A stretch of 64,000 nt of DNA from Moringa oleifera (GCA_021397835.1 JAJFZO010000579.1:2929001-2993000), one strand, 5' to 3'. Shown: positions 36,231 through 49,259, numbered from the stretch's first letter. The notes: generated by a model from the sequence alone, not told the origin. Translations and numbers: made by a program.

Positions 36231-39200
36231 ATTCATGATGTGAGTGATGGACGGTCAAAACTAAGATAAATTGTTGTTTAGTGATGACTAGTTTTTCTTA
36301 AAAAAGCGAAAAACAACGAATCAACAAATGATAAACTTTAAAAAAATTAAAACAAAAAAAAAAGTGGAGGATTGATTTAGGTTTGATAATAAAAATAAAA
36401 TTGTAATTAAACTTAAAAGTAAAATAATAACTACTTATTTTTTAAAAAATTTATTCTAAGCTATATCTTGGAGTATTCCTCAAATGGTTTCCCTTGTATA
36501 TATATATATATAGTTGAAAAAGGATTTTTAAATGAAAATACGTGTGCTAAAAAAGTTCATAGGTAATGTAACTGGAAGTTAATTTTTTAATTTTTTTAAT
36601 CTATCAACAAAATTTAAGAATTTATTCAAAAAAATAATCAACCTAGTGATACTTATGAAGGCATGGCCTCAAATGGCATCTCCATGGTCATTTTAGTAAA
36701 TTCAGATAAAAATTTCAATATTTAAATAATAAAGCTTATTCAATACTACTTGTATTTATTTATGGAAACTAGTGAAATGCTCTTACCGTTATAAAATGTT
36801 TTTGTTGAAAATAGAATTTAATAATTAATTTTAAAAATAAATTAGGTTTTATGTTACTGATGTAGTCAAAAGGCAAAAAAAAAGAAAAAAAGAAAAAAAA
36901 AAAGAATGAGGAGATATTTTGATTTGATTAACAATGTCATATAAAGGATAAGGCAATAAAGGTGACAGCCTCTTTCTTGCAAATCAAAAGAATAATCTGC
37001 ACTTCACAACTTTCCACTTTTTTCAGTTTCATTATGAACCATAAAGAATCCTTTCATGGCCCATAAAAGCATATTATATATAATAATAATTAAAAAAAAA
37101 ACTTTGATAAGCAAGTCAATGGTCTTGTTTACAACCATTTAAATAAAAATTTTGATTTTTTTATGACTCATAAAATTTTTTAAGCAAATATTGATACGTA
37201 ATAATTCTTAAAATTAATGAATACAACTAATGTTATCTATTAATTTTTTATTAATATAATAAAACAAATTATAAAAATTTAATCGTTTTTAGATGAATAC
37301 ATATTATTTTAATAAAAAAGTTTGATCCCTTATTAAACTTATGATATATTTATTAACCAAAATTGTAAAATCAAAATGAAAAATTAAGAGTAGTTTTATT
37401 TTTTTCACTTATTTTTTATTATGAAATGGGAATAAAATTATATAAATTTCCCGTGAATTTGAAAATGAGAAATGACAGTGACAAACCTAAATTTTCCATC
37501 AGATCGGCACTTTCATTATTTAAATTATTATTTTATTTTTTATTTATTTTTAAATTTATGAGTAAAATAAAAAATAAAAAATCTAAAAATGCATTGTTTT
37601 GTATTTATAACTTAAAATTTTATTTTTTAAAAAATGATACATATTATCACTTATGATTTTATTGAAGAATGATATAATTTTTTATTTTTTAAAAAATTAT
37701 TATTTACTAAAAAAATTAATATTTGATTTTTTTATTTTTTAAACATTTTTATAAAACTATAATTTCAAGTAATGTTTAACTATATTACTTTATAATTATA
37801 AAAATATTAATATATATATTTTTAATTAAAAATATACAAATTTATTTAAAAAATATACAAATAAATTTGTAATAGTTCATTTCGATTTCAAATTTAAATA
37901 AACATTCATAATGATTTTATTTCTACTTCTTGGAGCTCAAGTAAATAAATTATTATAAATCTGATTTTTCATTTTAATTCTTAACTATTTTGATTTCTAT
38001 CTACTTTGAATCATACTTATTTCAATTACAGGCAAGGAAACATACCTTTGATATATTGAAATGTAGTTATTGTATTATTAAAAAAAACTCATTTTTCCAA
38101 TAAGAATATTTTGAATATAATTGAAGCCAAATTGTGTTGAGATATGATCATGATAGTCCAAAAGTTATGAATATATTATTTGAATTTTAAAGTTAAAAAA
38201 ACAACTAAAGTTTAGAAAAATTTTATTTGAAATTTTGATTTATATTTTATATTACTAATTAAATTTGAATATTTAAAAATAGCAAATTAAACTTTAAACT
38301 ATTTATTTGAATTAAATTAATCTTCATGCCCTAACGGCTAGCTTCTAAATTGGAAATAACAGGTAAAAACTTCCATTTGTTCATAAGTATTTTGTTTTTC
38401 AAACTTAGCTTAAATATCAATTCATACAATAAACATTTTAAAAAATATATATGTAAAATCAATCTTTAATTTAAAGATAAAAGTCTTATAAAACTCTGAT
38501 ATTTACTTTAAGTTACTAATCAAACTCTTATTTTTAAAAAATAACAAATCAAACTCTAATCTATTATTTTGGACTAAATTAAATATTATCAAAAAATTCA
38601 AAAGTCAGATATATTAAAAATAAAAATCTTAGATAATAAATTTTTATTTGAAATTTCTCAGGATGAAAAGAATTATTCAAGTTATTGTCACAAAAATTTT
38701 AAAAGGTGTTGATTATTATATATATATATATATATATATATAAATTTACATGTTAAAATTTTAAAAAATTTACAAAAAAATTGATCTTGCATCAAAAATT
38801 ATTTAAATTTAAGGGATGGGCTGAAAATGAAATAAAAAATTTTGGATGATTTTTGAGGTATTTTAATAATAAAATTTTTTTAATTTTTTTATAATAATTT
38901 GAGTTAAGGTTTAATTTGAACTAAATTAATAAATCAATGTTCGATTTGTTACATTTTGAACATAAAATTTTGATTGATAACATGAGATAAATATTAAAAT
39001 TTTATATAATTTTTATTTTTAATTTAAATTGATTGATTAAAAAATATGAAATTGGTGAATTTAGAAGATTTGAGGATATTTTAATCTTTCAGTGATTGAA
39101 ACTTTGATAAAAAAAGTGTGACATAATGTATACAAAAGAGTTCCCTTTTTTTACTATGAAACCAATCATTAATTTATAAAAATTGGTTAAAAAAATACAA

Positions 39201-40620
39201 AATTAATGAATTTAGGGAATTTAAAGAAAGATTTGTGATTTTTTTTTTAAGTTTTTAGCGCATAAATTTTAGAAATAGATAGTCAAAAAGTAAAGAGGGA
39301 AGGGAGAAATTAGAGTTTGGTTTGGGGGGAAATGATCAATTTGAGGCAAAGGGTGTGTACATTTCAAATTCTTATTTTGTCTATCTCAATCCCAATTTGA
39401 TGCTAACTATATCTAAATCAACCCGATCAAGGATTCGATTTTGTCAAAATTGATGTATTTAAAAGAAAAACGTTTTGTTACTTTTTATATTAAAATTTGA
39501 TTAATAATAAAATATATCAAAATTTCAAATAATTTTTTATTCTAAATTTTAACTTCAAAATTTAAAAAAACTTGATTAGATCAAATTATATTCAGATCAT
39601 TAATTTATTTTTTAATATGACATAATATATATAGAGTTGAATCTCTGCGGAATATTTAATTTTTGTTTTCATGTTTGCTTTCTTGTAAGATTTTTTTTTG
39701 AAACTCTGATTTAAAAGTTGAAGAGCCAATCATGCATGAAACTAAAACTGCAAAATACAAAATGAAAAATATAAAAATCTTTGTATCTTTTTAATTTGTG
39801 TTGCTTTCACCTTTGTTTTTCTTTTTGTACAAACAATAATAATTCATTAATGCATCTGCATATATAAAGGTGTTAGTAGCTTTATTTATTTACTTTTTCT
39901 TCTACCATGTTGCCAAAAAAATTTGGTAAGAACAAAGTTCTTAAAGGAAAGATGATGGAAGAAATAGTACTTGTAAAACCAAGATAGAAATGATTTTTAG
40001 TAGCATAATATAATAATTAAAAATCTTGTCATTTAGAAGCATTAGAGTTTTTTTCCATTTTTTTTGTTTATGAGATTTTTCAATTTTAACGGACAATGCA
40101 TAGAGTAAAAATTTTATTCACATTTATAAATTAATTATTTGGATAATCTCACAATTAATGTGAAATAATTTAATAATTTTCTCTTTGGCACATCGAGCTA
40201 TGAGTTGAGCATACAACAATATATTTTTCTTTTGTATTGAATTGAGATGGTTAAAACTTAAGCTCTCATACCAATTATTACATGGTTTTAAACCTTCTAA
40301 ACCCTCTTATTTCATATTATTTTGTGCAATCAAAATTTATAAACCTCGGTGTTATTTTATTTTTTATATTAATAAAACTAAGCTATCAAGCATAATCCTA
40401 AGTTTGATTTATTTAAATTTTTAATTTCTATATAATGATTTAAATAATAATTTTATGATTATTTTTTTTAAACATGCACTTGAGAAGGATACCCATCAGT
40501 TTTATAATTATTTTAAATATTTAATGCATTTTTATATTATTAAAATAACATGACATAATATGATTACAATGATTTTTAAAATTTGATATTATTATTTATT
40601 TGTCGAAGATAGATAGCTAA
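36231..40620. other. AT-rich gene-poor spacer, second part
   Basis: A/T-rich non-coding DNA. Short frames (for example 37426-37656 and 40242-40424, both plus) are rich in Lys, Asn, Ile and Phe, as expected from base composition, and match no family. It holds a TA run at about 38716-38742 and three copies of a degenerate dispersed repeat at about 38220-38330, 38490-38590 and 38880-39010. No gene is supported. Confidence 0.55.
38716..38742. repeat. (TA)n microsatellite
   Basis: Uninterrupted alternating T and A within the gene-poor AT-rich stretch. Confidence 0.85.
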
Positions 40621-40624
40621 AAAT

Positions 40625-41160
40625 AGAGTTAATTACATTAATGAGAGATACATTTTATTCTCTATTCTAAATTGAGACCTACAAAAAAAATTGCATTCAT
40701 TATGAACTTACGTTTTTATTGGATTCTCGACATAGAACTTTTGTCTATATTTTTTTTTCATATTTATTATTTTACGCATACATGTGACGTGTATATGATT
40801 TTTATTTGTATAATTGTCCAAAAACTCTTTTAAAACACTATAATAACAAAAAAAAAATATTTTTTCTTCGCATTAACTTAGCAATGATATATTAGTATAT
40901 AAATATTTAAATAAAATATGAATAAAAAATATTTTATTTATTTTGATAGTATTTAAAAAAGTGTTTGATTAATTGCATAAATAAAAGTCACATACACATT
41001 AAGTATGCATATATATTAATTTTAATGAAAATTATAAACAAAAATCTCACATTAAGAATCCAACAAAAATGTAAATCTCAAATAGATATAATTTTTTTAC
41101 AGATCTTGATTTGAGGTTGTAAACAAAATGCAGGTTTTTCTCATATAATAAACTTACTGT
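40625..41160. mobile_element. foldback (palindromic) MITE-like element, copy A
   Basis: The left half (from GTTAATTACATTAATGAGAG) is repeated as a diverged inverted copy in the right half (to about TTTTTCTCATATAATAAAC). The inner parts also pair, so almost the whole element is one long imperfect palindrome. It has no coding capacity. Termini are estimated, and I could not define a target-site duplication. A second copy follows directly. Confidence 0.65.
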
Positions 41161-41169
41161 TTAAATCTT

Positions 41170-41690
41170 ATAAAACTTTCATTACATTAATGAGATATGT
41201 ATTTTATTCATAGTTTCAAATTGAAACTTACAAAAAAATTATATTTATTAAAAACTTACGTTGTTGTTAGATTTTTAATATAAGACTTTTGTCTATAATT
41301 TTTATTAATATTAATAATTTTATATACATAAGTGATTTTAATGTCATTTTTACTTGTATAATTATCTAACATTATAAAAATAAAAAAAATATTTTTTCTT
41401 CGCATTAAACTTAAGAAGAATATGTTAACATATAATATTTAAATAAAATAAAAAATATATTTGATTTTATTTGATAGTGTTTAAAAAAATATTAAAATAA
41501 TTACATAAATAAAAATCATATGTGCATTACGTGTGTACACAAAACTGTTAATATTAATAAAAATTATAAATAAAAAATCTAACGTTGAAAATTTAACAAA
41601 AACTTAAATTTCAAATATCAAATAAATATAATTATTTTTTTTATTTGAGGTTATAAATAAAATGCAATTTTTTTTATGTAATTAACCTAT
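41170..41690. mobile_element. foldback (palindromic) MITE-like element, copy B
   Basis: Diverged tandem copy of the preceding element in the same orientation. The shared order of blocks is ATTACATTAATGAGA, an ACTTACG block, GACTTTTGTCTAT, ATTTTTTCTTCGCATTAA, then the inverted return. It ends ATGTAATTAAC, the inverse of the GTTAATTACAT that opens copy A. It codes for nothing. Confidence 0.65.
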
Positions 41691-43324
41691 AAATTTATTT
41701 TATAATTTTTTTAAAGCTAATTCATTATATAAATTTTATTTAATTTATTTTTTATTAAAAATATATTTGTATTTTCTTAAATATCTAATAATACCATCTT
41801 TTATATGTTAAAATGATAGCCAAAACATATATTATTTTTAATTAATTTTGATATTACATGTAAAAATAAATTAAAAATATTATATTCTTTAAATATATTT
41901 AAAAGTTTATATATCTTAATTTATGAGTTTTGTTTGTCCCAAAGGAAGGCATGCATAGCTAGATTTTTGCTCCTTGTCCATTTTAACATGATATAGTAAT
42001 ATTCTATGGTAAATGATGATTGGAATCATTAAAATTGAAGATGTAATGTGAGCTTAATGACATTTACATATCGTTTAATTCATAATCATGCAATTGCCAT
42101 AAACTTTAAAATAAATATTTTCTACTAATCTAAATCAATGTAAAATTTTTAATAAAAAATAAAAAATATATTAGTATAAACATAAAAAATTCAATAATTA
42201 ATTTAATTAAATAATTATATATCATCACCTTATTAAAATTAAACATAAATCAAATCAATAAAAAAATACAAAACTTTAACTTTGTTGATAAACGATAATA
42301 ACAGTAAAAATCAAAATAAAAATTAATTTAATAATAATAAAAAATCTCAATTAAAATTAATGATACAAATTTAAATAATTTAATAATTTACATTAACCAG
42401 CAGCAAAAGAGACAGTGCATACAAATAAGCCTTTTTTTCTATCACAATTTTTTTTTTGGAGAACAGTACTCCTCTTTCCCTTTAAAAAAATAAAATCTAA
42501 AAGCTATTTCAAGTAACTTTGGAGAATTATGATGCAATTAATTCAATTTCAATGGTCACCACCAAAACATAAAAATTTTTGAATGGCTTAGCATCCAGTG
42601 GATCAATTCTACGAGAACTGAACAGGAAAGAGAACAAGGAAGCTCATTTATCCAAGAATTTTGAAGCAGCTAAGCTAACAGGAAATCCACCTAGATTTTG
42701 AAACAGTTAGTGACAATCCTCGAATCATGCCACAGTCTCCACTAACAAGCCTGTGCCACATTATCAATGATTAAGCTAAAGCAACTCCCACATACCTTCC
42801 AGTGTCTGAAACAAAAATAGGTAACATCAACACATACCATAATAAATATTATTGGATAAGTATAAGCTGCCACCATGCTTTCAGAAAAAAAGTGAAAAAC
42901 AGAACATGACCTACAAACTGGATCCATCCCCTCAAAATGAAGCTACCAGACGTTTGTTGTCTACTCGTCAGGTCACCGAGAAGATAACATTTATTTAGCT
43001 CAAAATATCCAATATGCAAGATTGCAATTCAATATATCCATCCCAGAACAAGGGACAACTATAGAACAGTCGCATCCATGTCTTTATAGCTGTAAATTAT
43101 GCAGTTCAACCCAAGATTTACCCCCAAAAAGGTCTAAGCATTCTTCCGCAGACTCGACTGGAGCTAAACAACAACAAAATGGATAGGACTCGGTTAACTC
43201 TGCTAAAATAAAGGCTTACAAATGGCAAACTTTAATTAAGACCCTTCATTTTTCACTACAAGACAGCTGCCAAGGGCAATTTGATGACAGAACAGAACTG
43301 TCAGTGCTTCAATCTTAGCACCTC
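41691..43324. other. AT-rich spacer and NUP50 3' flank
   Basis: AT-rich DNA to about 42.5 kb, then more balanced sequence that probably holds the NUP50 3' UTR (minus strand) next to the stop codon at 43325. A short minus-strand frame at 42742-42927 is not convincing as a gene. Confidence 0.45.
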
Positions 43325-44719
43325 TCAATCATCTGAAGCCTTAGGGGAATTTTCCGGTGTCTTCAGAACTGCTGCCTTACCTTTATGTGCCATAACAGCT
43401 GCACGAAACTCTTCCACAATGGAACCATCCTTGAACTTCAATGCAAAGGTTGAAAGACCATCCTTCCCTTCACTAGTACTGTTCACACAGGCAAAAGTGA
43501 TGCCTCTTTTGTCCATATTTGTGAGCTTCATCTCCGGGTAAAGACTTGCATTCAAAATCAACCTGTAATTTCCCCTAGCTCTCATGAGAAGCCTGGCCTT
43601 TTCCGATCCAGTGGTGGAGAGATTCACCTTCAGCTCTCCCTTGCCACGCTCCTTCCAGGATCCCTCAAGATATTCAAACAGCACTGAATCAGTTGAGAAA
43701 ACCACTTTCTCATTCTCTTCCCCTGTCTCCACTGGGACCTCCTGCATGGATGGGAAACCACTTCCCTCACTCTTTGAGACAATAGAAGGCCCTGATGAGC
43801 TAAAGACGGAGGAGTTTCCATTATTCGAAAGACCAAACCCAAAAGAAGGCTGGTCAGTTTTCTGTCCAAAAAGGGATCCAGAACCTGTACCCAACGCAGA
43901 GCCATCCTTTGAAAGTGAGCCAAAGGAGAATGTAGAACTAGAAAACCCAGTTCCAGCAAGTCCAGTGAAGGCATTTTTACTACTTGAAAGCTGTTGAAAT
44001 GAACTCAATGGTGCACCTTCTGCACTTTGATCTGCACTTTCGTTAGTACCATTATCTTTCTTGTCTTCATTTTCAATTGTATCACCTTCTAACCCCTTTT
44101 CATTTTCTGGCCCAGGTTTGGGTGCCTCATTGACAGTATTACTGTTCTCCTCGAGCTCCGCACTCTCCTCATCTGCAGCAGAATCAGCCACTGGCTTATC
44201 AATCTGGTTTTCTGACTGCTTGTTATTCTCATCTTTGCCCTCTTCAGTTTCTTCATCAACATTTTCTGAAACTGGTTTCTCATCCTCAGCTGTATCAGTT
44301 TCCTTGCTAGTATCATTTTTGAGATTCTCTGAAATTGTATGCTCATCTTTGCCCTGTTCAGTTTCCTTACAAGCATCATTTTTTACATCTTCTGAAACAG
44401 TTTTGTCGCCAACAGGTTGTACTTCAGTTGTAACTTCAGTTGTACTTGCTTTCGATTCAGCAGGGGTTGCGCTCGGTTCAGTAGCAGGGACAAAGCGAAT
44501 CCCGGCAAACGGATTAGATGAGGGAGTCGATGGCACCTGATTGCGACGAACTTTGACAATTCTTCTGTTTGCTAACACCTCCTCACTGGCCCTTTTGAAA
44601 GTTCCAGTCTCTTGTTCAACAGAATCTTCCTCGTCATCGAGACCAGGGTTATCTCGAGAGAGTTCTCTACCGGCGGCCCTCTTCTTTGAAGGTGGGAGGG
44701 CATTTTCCGATTCCCCCAT
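43325..44719 (-). CDS. NUP50: Nucleoporin NUP50 with RanBD1 domain
   Basis: Nuclear-pore basket nucleoporin that binds importin-alpha and Ran-GTP and helps recycle import complexes. The CDS is one exon of 464 residues; the ATG at 44719 follows a likely 5'-UTR splice acceptor. The N terminus carries basic clusters (PPSKKRAAGREL, ANRRIVKVRRNQVPS) followed by NPFAGIRFVP, the usual NUP2/NUP50 start. Residues about 85-235 form an acidic Lys/Glu/Asp-rich linker with imperfect repeats. FG-type motifs follow (TFSFGSLS, SLFGQ, SFGFG). Residues about 336-448 form a RanBD1 domain: LFEYLEGSWKERGKGELKVN, then RARGNYRLILNASLYP and FALKFKDGSIVEEF. Arabidopsis At3g15970/At1g52380 are the likely counterparts. 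Confidence 0.93.
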   Translation of the reverse strand: MGESENALPPSKKRAAGRELSRDNPGLDDEEDSVEQETGTFKRASEEVLANRRIVKVRRNQVPSTPSSNPFAGIRFVPATEPSATPAESKASTTEVTTEVQPVGDKTVSEDVKNDACKETEQGKDEHTISENLKNDTSKETDTAEDEKPVSENVDEETEEGKDENNKQSENQIDKPVADSAADEESAELEENSNTVNEAPKPGPENEKGLEGDTIENEDKKDNGTNESADQSAEGAPLSSFQQLSSSKNAFTGLAGTGFSSSTFSFGSLSKDGSALGTGSGSLFGQKTDQPSFGFGLSNNGNSSVFSSSGPSIVSKSEGSGFPSMQEVPVETGEENEKVVFSTDSVLFEYLEGSWKERGKGELKVNLSTTGSEKARLLMRARGNYRLILNASLYPEMKLTNMDKRGITFACVNSTSEGKDGLSTFALKFKDGSIVEEFRAAVMAHKGKAAVLKTPENSPKASDD

Positions 44720-46570
44720 TCTAGAGTAAAGCCAACAAACTTAAGATGTTCTGTGGTGAACTATTATATCTGCAGGCCATTCGGAATAATTTTCAAATAT
44801 AATACCAACTAATTAATATTGTAAACTTACCTTCTCCAAGAAGGATTTTTCAAAATTTGGGAAAAAGATGGCAGAAGATATATAATAATGCACAGACTTG
44901 GCATGATATCCCCCAGGATGTTTGACATAGAAAAAGTTATCTTGTCCCCAGGATGAGAATCATCTGTAGCTCCAGCACAAAGGGACCAACTAACAAACAA
45001 ATCATAGCCACACGACGTTATTGGGTTTTGCTTCCTTTTCTCTTTTCTTTTGGGATACACCTTTGGAGGGACGGCAGATATGTTGTCAGGGTGAGTGCAA
45101 GCACCGGTCACTTTAATTATTTGAAACCAAAAAACTTGGACTTACACCCTCCTTGTCAAAGGCAGTTCTTATCCTTTTTCTAATGAAATGAAGGTAACAA
45201 CACAAACAACAAGAAGAGAAATTGTAAAATATGGAGCCATTTCCATCAACTTCTAATTGACATGTAAGAAGGCTAGCAAACTACTGTTTCTATCACTTCT
45301 AAAAGAGATGTAAGAAGACTAACAAACTACCATTATCATCTTCTAGCAGACAAGTAAGAAGGCTAGCAAACTTATAGCAGAAATGGTGATACAGCCCACC
45401 CTCAAACCCTTTTTAAGTGCCTTATCCTCAAATCCATTTATTGATCTTCTCCAGTTTACTATTATTACCCACTGTAAAAGTTTCTGAACCTTCCATTAAG
45501 CTTCCGATGAATACTTAGCTTCCACAACATACATACGAACTCAAATAATGTAATGAAAAGAGTCCTAGATCATATTGCAATCAAAAAGAAACCTGAAAAG
45601 ATCTGAATTTATATATATATTTTTTAAAAAACTATGCAGGTCACCAGAATGAAAATTAACAATAGATAGTAAAATTGACTCTGAAAAGGGAATTTGAGCA
45701 ATTTGAACACAAGGCAGTTGTAATTAAAAGAAAAGGTAAAGCCTCCAAGTGATTATTTTCACAAGAAACAGAAACAGCATTTCTTGTTATTTCCCAAGCT
45801 TATAAAGAAACGCCAAACTGGAGGAAACACATAGAATGGTGAAAGAAAGTTCAATCTAAGTCCTCCCAAAATGAAATCATTCATTTATTAGGTAAAAGAG
45901 ATTCAAAGTGCACCCTCATTGAAAACATCTAAAGGTTCTTTTCCAAATAAGTGAAAAAAAAATTTCGATGACAAGAAAGAAAGAGGCATAGAAGAAAAAT
46001 AGAATAATCTTTAAAACCAAATCCTAGTTTCCATTTCATTATTTTGAAGCACGAAAAAGTCCAGCAGTAAAAAAGCTAAATTGCCGTTTCTATAACAATC
46101 ATAACAACCCAGACAGCTGAAGAACATATCAGAATTTATTATGCTATTAGCTTTCTTTATTATTATTATTATTCTCATTATTATTATTTTGCACTAGTCT
46201 CATCACCCTAAAGAAGAAACCTAAGAGCTGAAAATCTTGTTATCCGAGCAGAATGTAAAATTTGAGAAGCTGGTTCAGAAAGAATATCGTCAGAAATGGA
46301 CAGTAATCCACAAGATTATGACAAAAGAAGCGCATCTCTAAACCTCAAATTAGTCGGCCGAGTAAAACAAACACCAAATTGAAAGGAAACCAGTGAATAA
46401 TAAAACCCAGAATGAAAATGCGAAACAGATTCAGAAAGTGAAACAAATAACTCAAAGAACTGAGATTGGATTAGTAAGACATACCTTGAAGCCAAAAGAA
46501 GAGACAGAAACAAAACCCTAGCGCGAGAGGAAGAGCTAGTGAGAGAGAGATCCAGAGACAAAAGAGGGTT
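44720..46570 (-). promoter_or_regulatory. NUP50 5'-UTR intron and first exon
   Basis: On the minus strand a donor at exon edge 46485 (TTCAAG/GTATGT) and an acceptor one base before the ATG (CTCTAG/A) define a probable 1.76 kb 5'-UTR intron. The non-coding first exon would run from 46485 to about 46560. A further donor (GAGAAG/GTAAGT, exon edge 44831) suggests an optional internal UTR exon. Frames within this stretch match nothing I recognise. Confidence 0.5.
46513..46521 (+). promoter_or_regulatory. telo-box in NUP50 first exon
   Basis: AAACCCTAG within the predicted non-coding first exon of NUP50, as seen also near the MLN51-like 5' end. Its function is inferred from position and motif only. 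Confidence 0.4.
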
Positions 46571-49259
46571 TTATTAGTATTTAAATAATAATATTATTTT
46601 TGCCTTGGGTTCACTTTTTAATTATATTTTCCATTTTCAGGATGAGGATTTAGGATATAGAAGAATCTGATGGAGCATGTTAAATAAAAGGCTAGTGTTA
46701 CGAAGGCCATATGACTGACACGTGGAATTCAAGTTATGCCTTGTTTGGTGGGCATCTGCCTTTTAGAATACTTAAGTTAATCTGTCAGAAAGACAGGGAC
46801 CAGTCTAATTGTCGGTTAAGACGAACATAAAAGGTAGCACACCCAAATTAAAACTTTTAAGTTGTCTTAATATGCATAATTAATAGTAAATAAAACCAGC
46901 TTTGTCTGAATTTTCTTACAAATCATTTTTTTCATTTAAACAGTAATCTTAATGTAAATATCAGAAAATAAATCAACTTTCCAACGTGACCCTCACTTTA
47001 TCCCAAGTTCAAACTTTTAATGTGACAACAGATTTGAAAATCTGTGTTAATGCTACATTAAAACGTAACCGTGCAAGGTACATTATTGTTGACATTTAAT
47101 GTGAGAGGTACAAGTTTATGTGAGAGGCACAAGTTTCTTTGATAATACTTGTAACCAGGTGGCCTCTTGTGAGCTAATGAAGAGGCTGCACCCGTTGACC
47201 GAAAATGGCAAGGCCAATATTGGGTGAGGTCTGCCATCAAAATTTTGGAAGCCCTAATGCATGTTACGTAATGAAATGGGCGGCTTCTTCTTTGGTGAGA
47301 CTTGAAAAGATAAATCTGATACTCCAAAAGTAAAATCATGACACATCCCAACGCATCAAGAGGAGTGTTGCATGATTACTTTTAACTGATGATAATAGAG
47401 CAGGAAAATGGATCATCGTCATGGCTACCATGTGCAGATGCTGGCTGCGATCCCCAAAAAAAATGCCCTGGTAAAAGGTTTTGAAGTCTCATAAAATGTC
47501 TGGTAATCAATTCATGCTTGCAGAAGATGCACAAAAGGAAAGGCTACTGTCCAAAAATAGTCATGTTCACAACCAACAAGCATTAAATATAAATGAGAAT
47601 TCCAAATATTTAGTATTGATTAGAGAAAAGGGTATACTCAATTTTTCTACATTCACAATGGCACAAGAAAATTTTAAGGGTGTCAAAGAAAAAAAAAACA
47701 CCTCAAAGAATATATGCTAGGCCAACAATTGAACATGCTACTAAAGTCATAACTGAATAATCTAAGCAGACTTTTACCCTATATGCCCCACAACAAAATT
47801 CAATGAGCTCCAGAACCACACCACCAGCAAAATGAAACAATCAGTCCCTATAGCAGCCTCTTTCTAGCCTCCTGCTGGAAACCTGGTAGGTATTAATTCA
47901 AAAGACAAATTATGTATTAAAAAAAAACACTAAATAAACAAGAAGCAAATAATTTGATTGACAACTGAACTAAAATGTCATTTTATCATCTAATCATTAT
48001 TTCAGAAGAAAATTGTAATACTTGTACCAAATGCACAAAAGATGGTAGAATACCTGACAGTCAATAAATATGGCAGTCTAAATTCGCTCAAACAAAAAAC
48101 TATATTCACCAGTCGATGCACTCCAGAACTCCAAATGGCATCTTGTACAAAATGACCCACACTTAGACTCAAAATACACAGGAAATTTTTATGCATGCTA
48201 CTAAAGAGAAGCCCAAATCTAATGGTACATGTGAATGGACTCCCATGACATTTGAAACTTCTGGTAGTAAAGATGGTCTGACTACATGTAGAAATTCTTC
48301 AATTCTCCCTATCAAACTAGGCAGTACTAAAGCGCACTCTGCTGTTGAAACTTGTGCAAGCCCAGGTTCAAATTTACACAATCTATCTAACAATGTCTCT
48401 CACCTTAAGTAAGGGCCTAATGCAACTGGAACCAACTGTCTTGAGTGAACCTAGTGATGTGGCGTCAACACTGCCAAAAAGAAGGGGAAAAAAAAAAATT
48501 CAGTCAAGAGTATGAACCAAAGCATCAAAATCCAAATAAAATGACAAATTGCCAGAGAAAAGGGCCTCTAGGGGAGTGGGGATGCCACACAATTACAGAC
48601 AAATGGCATTCAAGAAGTCACATCCAGGAGACATGAATCAAGTCCTAAGCCCTACAATTCAGAAGGAAAATTGTATAAATTAATGACAAAACCTACAAGA
48701 TTACAGATACTTCATCAGTGTCACAAGGATGCGAGATCTTAATCTCAAGGCATGGAGTCAACGCAAATAAAAGTGGAAGCATATGGGAATGAGCAGGTCA
48801 TTACTCGTCTCTGATGTCATTAGTTATTAATCAAATCTACAGGATTAACATGGTCTCAGCACAGACCATAATATTCTTTTCAATTCTTTGATTCAAGTAA
48901 ATGTCTAAGCAGCTAACCTAAGACACTGCATCACAACCTACAACAGCTGGGTACATGTAGCACATTATTTGCAAAATACGTATGTAACTAAATCAGTTAT
49001 CAGAAGACTTTTGTTGGAATCAACCATAAAACGAATAGCTTCTATTTGTGGTCTTTCCCTATGAAAGAAGTAGCACCACCGAGTGCTAATATTGACAGCA
49101 CATCAGAAGAGACAGAGGGAAGGGGGGCAGGGGAGGAAGGATATGAGCAATAAGAACTAAATAACAACTTGGGAAAATGGGAGTTAGAGATGGCATTTTA
49201 GAATCAATTAATCACCAGAGACAAAATTTCGATTTTCACACTGTCCCAACCAATTGCTT
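46571..49259. other. NUP50 promoter and coatomer beta' 3' flank
   Basis: Intergenic DNA between two minus-strand genes. The low end should hold the NUP50 promoter, including the G-box at 46718-46725. The high end should hold the coatomer beta' 3' UTR, just below its stop codon at 49260. Several short frames (47058-47351, 47481-47720, 48169-48412) have no family resemblance. No RNA gene or mobile element was recognised. Confidence 0.45.
46718..46725 (+). promoter_or_regulatory. G-box/ABRE upstream of NUP50
   Basis: ACACGTGG, a bZIP/bHLH G-box and ABRE core, about 160 bp upstream of the predicted NUP50 first exon. It may answer abscisic acid or light; this is inferred from the motif alone. Confidence 0.35.

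Noticed and set aside
37426..37656. Lys/Phe-rich small frames in the AT-rich gene-poor stretch
   Set aside because: Their amino-acid content reflects base composition only; no motif, splice context or family match is visible.
32901..42500. Possible CRISPR array, tRNA, rRNA or organelle-derived DNA
   Set aside because: No regularly spaced repeats, cloverleaf signatures or organellar genes were recognised; the stretch reads as decayed plant intergenic DNA.
43584..44729. Ser-rich plus-strand frames opposite NUP50 (43584-43997, 44061-44540, 44541-44729)
   Set aside because: They are mirror frames of the Glu/Lys/Asp-rich NUP50 coding strand and have no family resemblance or gene structure of their own.
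48169..48412. Overlapping frames on both strands below the coatomer beta' stop
   Set aside because: No family match, and they lie past a complete coatomer beta' C terminus; they were considered as alternative last exons, but no convincing splice acceptor pairing was found.
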